From NCBI GenBank assembly GCA_950097015.1, contig CATNEN010000039.1, forward strand, positions 806,001 through 870,000: a DNA stretch of 64,000 nucleotides. Direction: 5' to 3'. The notes beneath the pieces were generated by a model. That model saw only the letters and a list, made by a program, of their open reading frames with translations, was not told where the DNA came from and ran no database searches. Shown piece by piece: positions 55,401-64,000 of this stretch (within the stretch, counting starts at the first letter, position 1; every line of letters begins with the position of its first letter). The stretch is from Macrostomum hystrix. Lineage: Eukaryota > Platyhelminthes > Macrostomidae. Made by a program: the position numbers and the translations under genes.

Positions 55401-58400
55401 AAGATCCAAGGACAAAGGCTCCCAGATCGCTATAATCAGCAGAGAATAAATAAATCGGCAATTGAGTTTGCTCAGAGCGCGATGCCGCATCTTTGAGAAT
55501 TGCAGTGAGATAGCTGTCAGGCAGATGCCGAAATGCTAGATGCTCCAGCCAGGCCAAATCAGCAGGCGGACAAGAAACTGGATAGCCGATTCTTTAGCAA
55601 GGCCTGGTGGACAAGAATCTGGATAGCCGATTCTTTAGCAAGGCCTGGTGGACAAGAATCAGAATAGCCGATTCCCTATCAAAACCTGGTGGATACGTTT
55701 CTGAAATTCCGATTCCCTAATTCCTAGCCAGGCCAGCTCAGCCGGTGGACAAGAATCTGGATAGCCGATTCCCTAGCCAGGCCAGCTCAGCAGGTGGACA
55801 AGAATCTGGGCAGCCGATTCCCTAGCCAGGCCAGCTCAGCCGGTGGACAAGAATCTGGGCAGCCGATTCCCTAGCCAGGCCAGCTCAGCCGGTGGACAAG
55901 AATCTGGGCAGCCGATTCCCTAGCCAGGCCAGCTCAGCCGGTGGACAAGAATCTGGGCAGCCGATTCCCTAGCCAGGCCAGCTCAGCCGGTGGACAAGTG
56001 CCAGGTACTACGCGGCGTGAATAATGTTCTCTCAACTTGCCAATTTGCAAGCCAAGAGAATGGCTGGGCAATCGACAATGAGCTCGAGCGGTGTGACCAA
56101 TTTGAGCAGGGAGAACAAGAGGCAGCCGAAGTCCTGTCCAAATACCTTTGGGGTTCTTAATCAGCCCGGAGCAAAGGAGAAATTGCCATGCGTTTTGCGG
56201 GCCAGTGAGGCCGATTGACTGACACTCGCTGCTCCCCTCGGTGGCGAGATGGAGAGCCGGGCCCCGCAACAAATGGCCAAGCGTCTATAGTTTAGCGCCA
56301 GCCAGAGAGGAGAGAAATGCGTCCCAATTCCCCCAAATAGGGGATTAGGGATCTGCGTTTGAGACCGGGTGCCACAGAAAATGACGCTAATTTGCTTCCC
56401 GAAGCGATAGGAGCGCTGCCTCAGAGCCCGCTAATCGAAATCCCAGTAACTTGCTGAGCTTGTCACATTTTTTCTTCAGCTGGCCTGCAAAAAATCCCGG
56501 GAAAGATAGGGATTATGAGGATAAGAAAAAAGAGGGAGTTGCTGCTTAGAAAGGAAAACAGAAGGCAATGATGTTTTTGGAAGATCCGGGCGGCTTCAAT
56601 GCCGCATAATCATTTCCATCTCAATCAAAGTAAACGTTGACAAATTAACGAAGGCATTAGCGCTTGCCAACATGTGATGGGAAATTTTATGCAGTGTGTA
56701 TGAGATCCGCTTTCTCTACTAACTTGAGGCCTGAGGATGATCGGGGACAATGACACCAGCTGAGGCCTGAGGGGGACAATGACACCAGCTGAGGCCTGAG
56801 GGGGATAATGACACCAGCTGAGGCCTCTTGAGGATGAACGGGGACAATGACACCAGCTGAGGCCTGAGGGGGATAATGACACCAGCTGAGGCCTCTTGAG
56901 GATGAACGGGGATAATGACACCAGCTGAGGCCTCTTGAGGATGATCGGGGACAATGACACCAGCTGAGGCCTCTTGAGGATGATCGGGGACAATGACACC
57001 AGCTGAGGCCTCTTGAGGATGATCGGGGACAATGACACCAGCTGAGGCCTCTTGAGGATGATCGGGGACAATGACACCAGCTGAGGCCTCTTGAGGATGA
57101 TCGGGGACAATGACACCAGCTGAGGCCTCTTGAGGATGATCGGGGATAATGACACCAGCTGAGGCCTCTTGAGGATGATCGGGGACAATGACACCAGCTG
57201 AGGCCTCTTGAGGATGATCGGGGACAATGACACCAGCTGAGGCCTCTTGAGGATGATCGGGGACAATGACACCAGCTGAGGCCTCTTGAGGATGATCGGG
57301 GATAATGACACCAGCTGAGGCCTCTTGAGGATGATCGGGGACAATGACACCAGCTAAAGCCTGAGGATGATCGGGGACAATGACACCAGCTAAAGCCTGA
57401 GGATGATCGGGGACAATGACACCAGCTAAAGCCTGAGGATAATCGGGGGGCAATGACACCAGCTTAGACCATTGAAGATGGTCAGGTGAGGCAATTAAGA
57501 GTGTCTGAAATGACTAGCTGAGATCGATCTTGGCCTCAAGGTAGCCGAGTTGAGCCAAGTGATTTGGAGATCCCTCGGCTCGAAGGGCGCGAGTTCATCG
57601 AGCGCTTCATCCATCAATTTAGCATGCGGCTGCCCGCGTCCGACCCGAACAGAGTAAAAAGTTGGCAAAAATGACAGGCTATGGAAACAGCAAGGCGGGC
57701 CAAGCGGAGCGGGCGGCGAAGGCAAAAAATTCGCTGCTGCGGCCTCAAGTGCGCCATCCAAAGCAGCGCTAATTACAAGATTGCCGCTCGCGACTCAAAA
57801 AGCGAAACCGAAACAAAAAACGAGTTTTGAACGGAAATTACTGAGCAGGCGCCAGGGCTCCTCAGAGAATGGCTTGGAGCAACAGAAATCCGAGTTAAGG
57901 AGGCGGGGCGCCGCAAAGAGCAAGCAGCAGCAGCAGTCGGAGCAACCTGGGCCGCAGTGACAGCGGAGAAAACAGTGGAGGGCGGCTGGATGTGAAACTT
58001 TTTCTCCGTCCAAACAAAGCGGAGCAGGCGGGCGGCCCTGTCAACACGCGGGGAGCTGGGACTCCGAGCACGCGGCCAGGTGACCCGCGCTTCCCACCCC
58101 ACGCAGCCTCGGATATCCCTGGCCGGCCGAGCTCGAGCGCGAACCGCCGCTTGAGCCGCCAAATTTTTAGAAGCAAAGCATCTGAGAATCTGAGTCCTGC
58201 ATTTAAACTATGAGATCAAACAGCAGCCGGGAAACAAAAAGCCCAAACTGGGAAATACGCCGGCGCATGACAAGTTTGACAGCTGACAGGAGCAGAAACA
58301 CAAGAAATATTGAAAGCAACACGCGGAGACTCGGCAAACAGTTGGCTGTTCAGCAGCTTGTGGAGACCTCAGCTTACCTCACCTGGAGACAGGAGATATG

Positions 58401-61400
58401 ACCCACAGCCCATCGGGTTCGATTCTCTACTCAGGACTCAGGATGGCTGAGCTGCAGCTCAGGGCGACTGGGGTGCCGATGGGACTGAAGGGTGGCTGAG
58501 CTGCAGTTCAGGGCCAGACTAGGGTGCCGATGGGACTGAAGGATGGCTGAGCTGCAGTTCAGGGCCAGACTAGGGTGCCGATGGGACTGAAGGGTGGCTG
58601 AGCTGCAGTTCAGGGCCAGACTAGGGTGCCGATGGGACTGAAGGATGGCTGAGCTGCAGTTCAGGGCCAGACTAGGGTGCCGATGGGACTGAAGGGTGGC
58701 TGAGCTGCAGTTCAGGGCCAGACTAGGGTGCCGATGGGACTGAAGGATGGCTGAGCTGCAGTTCAGGGCCAGACTAGGGTGCCGATGGGACTGAAGGGTG
58801 GCTGAGCTGCAGTTCAGGGCCAGACTGGGGTGCCGATGGGACTGAAGGGTGGCTGAGCTGCAGTTCAGGGGCAGACTGGGGTGCCGATAGGACTGAAGGG
58901 TGGCTGAGCTGCAGTTCAGGGGCAGACTGGGGTGCCGATGGGACTGAAGGGTGGCTGAGCTGCAGTTCAGGGCCAGACTGGGATGCCGATGGGACTGAAG
59001 GGTGGCTGAGCTGCAGTTCAGGGGCAGACTAGGGTGCCGATAGGACTGAAGGATGGCTGAGCTGCAGTTCAGGGCCAGACTGGGGTGCTGATGGGACTGA
59101 AGGGTGGCTGAGCTGCAGTTTCCGCAGTCTCTGAATGACGGATATACTTAACTAGCAGAGTTTGCATTGTTAGCAAGTATTCCGCAATCAGGACACAGAA
59201 CCCGGTCCACAGCCAGTTGCTGGCCCAGTTTCGCAGGCCTGGTGACTCAATGATGGAGAGGAAAGGCAGAGAGATGCCATTGAAAGCGGCAACAGGAAAC
59301 AGGCGCAACACTGCGAAAGCCGCCCACCCGGGGGAGGCCGGAGGCCGGCAGCTCGGCAGGCTGGCGATGGCAACATGATCCGTGAAATAACAAGCAAACA
59401 AAAACACACTGCACTTTGCGAAAGCGAAACTGAGGCTGCTGGTGGCACAACTTGTCGCTGCTGCTGTTTCAGCGCCTAAAAAGCTGCAAACTGCACAGAC
59501 CGAAGCAGAAACAGAAGAACAACAAAAACAGCAGCAGCAGCAGGCGCTGATAACACACGCCAAGTGTTAGCCAAGCGAGTGAAGCAGGCAGACAGATCAG
59601 CCATAATAATATATTATGCGTGGCGTGTCGGTTAAGAAGGACAGGCGGTGTGCAGCAACCTCAGTTTGCCACCGAGGCTGCTGAATGAAGAATGAACAAA
59701 CCGTAGAATAAGAAAAGACAGAAGGCGTCCAACCCTTATCGATGATAGCCGAGCAAAAACAAGTGATCGATCACTGGATCACTGAATGGGTTGCTAATGG
59801 GTTGCTAAATGCCAAGCTTGCTCATATTGGACCGGAGCTGAGCACACTTGCCAGCATTCAGATTGGCCTCCTTGCGGACAGTGAGTCCACAGTGAACCCC
59901 TGTGAGCCCCTGCGAATCCAGCTAAACCCGCAGCGACAAAGATTCTTAACTCCCGGCTTCAGCAACAGCGGCTGTGCGAGCAGGATTATCGAGGATGCCA
60001 GCTTGCTAACTTTTTTCCACTGGGAATGAATCAGTTGGCAATCTGACAATCTCACGCTTATCTATTCATAGCTGGACCTTGCAGCTGTTATGACTGCAAC
60101 TTCTGTCTTGTAGGAGGCCATGCGAGACTGACTTCAGCAAGAATGACAAGCGATAGAGCGAGAGCAAAGGAAGACGGTGGAGTGTGAGGGAGACAGGGTG
60201 GAGTGAGAAGGAGACAGGGTGGAGTGAGCGGGAGACAGGGTGGAGTGAGAGGGATATAGGGTGGAGTGAGAAGAATATAGGGTGGAGTGAGAAGGATATA
60301 GGGTGGAGTGAGAAGGATATAGGGTGGAGTGAGAAGGATATAGGGTGGAGTCAGTAGGTAACAGGGGTGGTGTGAGAGGATGGGGTGCAACAGAGCAGAG
60401 GGGGCAGAGGAGTTGGGAAGGAGTGGGGGGCACTGCCCCCACCACAGATCAGCTCAGCCAGAGGCAAGAAAAAGCAGTGATTACAGAGACAAAACAAAAG
60501 TAGGTGACAGGGCAGTGAGACGGGGAAGGCGGGACAGAGAGCGGATGAGGATCTGTGAAACTAGAAGCAGGCCACTAGCAGGCAAGCTCGCGGGAAACAA
60601 AGAGCGGGTCAGAGTGCCGATGGAAACGCGATACGCGCACACGACAAAGACACGGGCTTTAAAAAAGACACCGAAGATCAAGTGGAAATTTAGCACTCAG
60701 AAAACAGAGCTAAAGAAGGGTAGCGCACGCCAGTGGGGGATCTGTAAAAGAATGTCTCAGGATGGAGGCTCGCATGTTGCCACGCGCGGGCTTAATCAAG
60801 CGAAACAGACGGGCTGGTGGCGCGGGCCTCCATTAACAAAAGGCTCCAGTTTCGCGCCAGGCAATTTGGAATAACAAAACTTTTTCTCCCAGTTCTCACT
60901 TCAACCAGGTTGAATTTGGTTGCGGCTAAGGAACGGGGCGGGTGGCAGAGACAGCGAACCCAATCGGATGCCGCATTGTTCACGCCTGACTGCAGCTCAG
61001 CTCAGGCTTAGTGAGGCTGGCGAACTAAACTTTTATGATCGATTTGAACAAAAAAACTGCCCGCTTTGGCCGCAGCGAAGGCTGGCGCCCGTGCCGGTGG
61101 TGGGGTCAGCCAGGTCGAACAATGGGATTTGCTAGGCAAGCTCTTTTCGCAAACAGAAAGCAACGCTTTTGAAACTTTATAGAGGCCGAGAACAAAAATT
61201 ATGGTCTAATTTAGAGCTGAAATCAAATCATAGCTATCTAGTGGCCCATAATGCGCTGTGCGTTATGAGTTACAACTATACGATAAGAGGACTGCCAAAA
61301 AAGAGGACCACTTAATTAGAAGTCCACTTAATTAGAGGACCACCCGATTAGAGCACCACCCGATTAGAGGACCACCCGATTAGGGTCTAGCTTTGGATTA

Positions 61401-62812
61401 CCGTCAAGCTACTCACCGTTCATTTCCCGCCGAATCACGTCGACAGGAAAAGGCGACGTGAACTGGAAGTAGTTCAGCCGCTGCATCGCCGACTGACCGT
61501 CGATGCCAGTTGGGACGGTGGCGGCTTCGGCCAGTCCTGACCGGTGCGTTGTCGACATTGCCGACGGCGGCGCAGGCGGAGGCGAAATTTCGTAGCCATT
61601 GAGTCGCAGCATCTCCATGGTGACGGCCATCATGGCGGGGCTGCACTGGAATTTGAAGTGCCTGGGGTTGATGCACAGCTCATCCTCGCAGCGGTGCACC
61701 AGCAGGTTGGTGTCCGTGCTGTCCATGGGCACGCCATGGAACAGGATGGCAACCAGGGTGTCCAGGCGCCACACCTTGTCGGAGCCGCGCAGGCCATCAA
61801 TGCGCTTCATCTTGCCCTTGCCGTCTGGCACCGTCAGGACGCAGCGCGAGTCGTCGCACTCCAACCAGACTCGAATGAAGGTCTCCTTATAGTCGTCCTG
61901 GATCTCCTTAAATATCTTCTTCAGCAGGTTGGCAACAATATCCGCCAGCTCGGTGTCCGTCATATCCTATTGGTGGCGAATTCGATGAAGTTTAAAGAAG
62001 CGAAGGGAGCAAAGTGAGGCTCAATAGAAAGGCCTCATAAAATTTGAGGTGGAGAGAATGATTGAGGCTGAAGCTCTGCATAATCTAACGATGAGAACTT
62101 GCATGAGAGTGAGTACTCAGGGGTCGGAGGGATGTGTACTATTACTGAGTGCAGATGTGTGCTAAGTGCTCACCATGGCAGCATCAGAGGCCTCCTTCAG
62201 CCTGGCATAATCCGACTGCTTGAAGATGCGCTTTTTCTCCTTCTTCTTCTTGCCAGTGCGAATGTGCGACACGGCCTTGTACCAGCGGCCGCCCATCCTG
62301 CGCACGCGGCGCATGCACAGCATGATGACAATGTTTTCACCCAGCTTAGGCGGGCAGCGAGCTGCTCCGCTGCCGCTGGCGCCGCTGCTCCGATGATGCT
62401 GGACAGATGACAGCGAGGAGGGGGCAGCAGGGGTCAGCGGATGCTGATGCTGCTGATAGCCCTGACGCTGGTGATGCTGGTGAAGCTGCTGATGATGACT
62501 TTGATGATGGTGAAGATGGTGTTGGTACTGCTGTTGGTGGTGATGATGCAGTGCCGATGAGGACGGCGGATGCGGCGGATGTGGCGGTAGCGGCGGCAGC
62601 GGCGGTGCCAGATGGGGATGCAGCGGCGGAGCCGGACCTGCGGGATGATGAGGATGATGGTGGTGGTGCGGTACACCGCCACCGCCGCCAACACCTGCTG
62701 CTGCGGCTGCTGCGGCGGCGGCTGCTGCGGCGGCGGCTGCTGCGGCTGCCGCGGCCGAGTAGGGCGAAGAGGCTGAGCCCTGGTCCAGCAGCGGGTGCGA
62801 GTGGGCACCCAT
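49407..62812 (-). CDS. NFI: Nuclear factor I transcription factor, five exons
   Basis: The exons are 62174-62812, 61417-61966, 51039-51638, 50439-50938 and 49407-50303. All phases agree and give about 1061 residues, roughly twice the usual 450-570. NFI binds TTGGC palindromes as a dimer. The DNA-binding core is in exons 1-2: RRMGGRWYKAVSHIRTGKKK then KKRIFKQSDYARLKEASDAA, and IFKEIQDDYKETFIRVWLEC, DGKGKMKRIDGLRGSDKVWR, LDTLVAILFHGVPMDSTD and CEDELCINPRHFKF. The last three stretches match the strongest NFI/MH1-type motifs. Exon 1 begins exactly with ATG after a TTCCAG acceptor and carries Ala and His runs. Exons 3-5 are low complexity (Gln, Pro, Ala, Ser) with a basic PPKKRRRPVSG and end in GAAASAGASA. 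Donors are ATG|GTGAGC, G|GTGAGT, G|GTAGGT and AGT|GTTAGT. Intron 2 is 9.4 kb within a 9.8-kb gap. The extended length comes from homopolymers. Confidence 0.93.
55560..55995. repeat. 49-bp repeat in the NFI intron
   Basis: About eight copies contain ggtggacaagaatctgggca and gccgattccctagccaggcc; the left-hand copies are shorter and more diverged, the right-hand ones nearly identical. Confidence 0.93.
56725..57470. repeat. 39-bp repeat in the NFI intron, about 19 copies
   Basis: The unit begins cggggacaatgacaccagct and ends gaggcctcttgaggatgat; shorter edge variants lack cctctt. Thirteen-codon units leave false ORFs of over 240 codons on the minus strand. Confidence 0.95.
58430..59120. repeat. 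51-bp repeat with 102-bp alternation in the NFI intron
   Basis: About 13 copies contain gtggctgagctgcagttcag and gactagggtgccgatgggac. In the left half aagggtgg and aaggatgg units alternate strictly, giving a 102-bp higher-order unit; the right half is more mixed. Confidence 0.95.
60180..60370. repeat. 23-bp repeat in the NFI intron
   Basis: About eight copies of gggtggagtgagaaggatat plus a few bases, with gagacag variants at the left. Confidence 0.92.
61300..61385. repeat. Short 19-20-bp repeat near the NFI exon 2 donor
   Basis: Four to five copies of gattagaggaccacccgatt-type sequence lie about 30 bp inside the intron from the donor at 61416. It may be a young array at an early stage. Confidence 0.8.
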
Positions 62813-64000
62813 CTGGAAGCAGAGCATTTAGATTTTGCTTTTCCTTTCCGCTGTTATCAGTTCTAGTGGATCGTAATTAATCGGTTTTAAGTTTCGCAAC
62901 CTCCTAAAATGGTAATAATAAAGAGAATCTCAAGGCGATAAAATAAGGAAATAAAGTGGGCCAATCGCAGGAGAAATCAGGCGGCTGGCAATAACTCTAG
63001 CGCAGTTATCAAAATGGCCGACTTATACTCGCGCGAAATGGCGGGCCAGAGGGGGGCTGGACTGCTGCTCTCAATGCGGACAAACGACAGCGGGGCCGTT
63101 TTCGATTCAGACAGTTCAAGCGGCAGAATTAGCGGGCGATAACAGCCACGGCAGGTTGGGCTCCGAGTCTCTGACAGACCTCTCATAAACATATATATAC
63201 GATATACTGATGGAAATGTCCCACCCAGTCTAGCTGACGCGCAGCGAAAACTTAAACGAAATAAACACCAGCCCAGGCCTTCTAACACCTCCACCTCATC
63301 CTCCGCCTCTTTAACTGGCAACCAACCTTCCATCAACCGAAAGCCGTCAGCCAACTGCATTGCAGTATCGCAGACCCCCGCAATGCTTAGTTGGTTTGGG
63401 GAGGTTGGGGAATAGGGGAACAGTGAGCGAGAGACTGGGTGACTAAACACACTGTGTATTGGCGAGCTGGCAACAGATTTTTTTCAACCAAAACTCGTGG
63501 CCGGTGGGTCACGGGGATGGAGGGGGAGTGCGAATCAGATTTCCACGCTCAGGGTAGGAGAGCTCGGAAATTCGGGGCCTCTGGTTCCCCAATTTACAGG
63601 CACTGAATGGCAGCCAGGCTCGCCTCACTTTAGCTCTTCCGCTTAGCAGTTGGGCAAGGCACACTAATTTCCCCAGGATTTTGCGGTTTGCCCGCTGGCT
63701 AAGCATTTTGGCCATAACGGTGGTAGCCACAAAGCTAGCAGACTAGCTATCAGATTGCACTTCTTAGGGAGAATGCTAAGAATGCCAGTACTAGGCAGTC
63801 ATGGGTCTGCATCTGCAGCGACAAAATCGGTAAAATTGGGCATTGGGTAAAATCAATCTCTCAGAAGGGGCCTGGACAGCAAAAGTTGAAGTTTCGAAAA
63901 TTCCGCAGACGCGGGGCCGTAGCCAAACAGAGTCGAAGCGGCCGCCCCGATGACGTAATAGCTCTCTCAGTGGCCCACCCTGCCCCATAAGCGAAAGTTG
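62813..64000. other. NFI upstream region
   Basis: On the minus strand this precedes the exon that begins exactly with ATG, so it holds either the promoter and a 5' UTR intron or an outron for trans-splicing. A short AT-rich tract (atatatatacgatatac) occurs near 63190. No gene is supported here. Confidence 0.4.

Larger units (their letters stand above)
51639..61416 (-). other. Giant NFI intron with several tandem arrays
   Basis: This 9.8-kb intron splits the DNA-binding exons from the activation-domain exons. I find no coding exon in it; the many 60-330-codon frames are scattered on both strands without splice or family support. Arrays lie at 55.6-56.0, 56.7-57.5, 58.4-59.1, 60.2-60.4 and 61.3-61.4 kb. 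The rest (51.7-55.5 and 59.1-61.2 kb) is unique, of fairly even composition, and could hold regulatory sequence. Confidence 0.75.

Noticed and set aside
56625-57459. Minus-strand ORFs of 241 and 246 codons in the NFI intron
   Set aside because: Translations of a 39-bp array in two frames; no splice link to NFI exons.

Overview
The window is nuclear DNA of a multicellular animal. It holds spliced genes with GT-AG introns, intact orthologues of animal housekeeping and regulatory genes (SAR1, a GCK-III kinase, Cu/Zn superoxide dismutase, glucose-6-phosphate isomerase, a nuclear receptor, NFI) and several families of eukaryotic transposable elements. All reconstructed genes read with the standard code. 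Intermediate GC, mostly GTGAG-type splice donors, homopolymer-rich transcription factors and very many minisatellites would suit a free-living flatworm such as Macrostomum or another lophotrochozoan. That placement is inference; no rRNA or mitochondrial marker is present to fix it.

Layout. 1-970: first coding exon of SAR1 (minus). 1.3-4.2 kb: two small uncertain minus-strand genes, a 139-bp tandem duplication and a hAT-type MITE that carries a minisatellite. 4283-4484: a solo LTR with a 5-bp target-site duplication. 5.3-8.8 kb: a 28-bp array, then a nearly complete PIF/Harbinger DNA transposon with a transposase and a decayed Myb/SANT gene. 9.4-10.1 kb: a Ty3/gypsy pol relic. 10.2-12.8 kb: a fibrinogen-domain gene (plus) and an unrecognised gene (minus) meeting tail to tail, with stop codons 5 bp apart. 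13,384-17,830: an apparently complete tyrosine-recombinase retrotransposon (Ngaro/PAT-like) with split direct repeats. From 18.9 to 62.8 kb six minus-strand genes follow: GCK-III kinase (498 aa), SOD1 (153 aa), GPI (556 aa in five exons), a divergent nuclear receptor, a membrane-anchored C2H2 protein and NFI (about 1061 aa in five exons, with a 9.8-kb intron). At 33.7-34.2 kb lies a MITE with an exact 8-bp target-site duplication.

The main pattern is intronic. Introns are either short (72-210 bp) or dominated by one tandem array. Each array has its own unit of 20-60 bp, unrelated to those of neighbouring introns. Several units contain splice-like motifs (for example TTTCAG directly followed by GTGAGA), and several arrays begin at the splice donor itself. 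Many show higher-order duplication blocks, which suggests recent expansion. These arrays create long open reading frames on both strands that are not genes.

Exon boundaries were found by matching acceptor and donor motifs, reading phase and family alignment from memory. No alignment, RNA data or database search was available.
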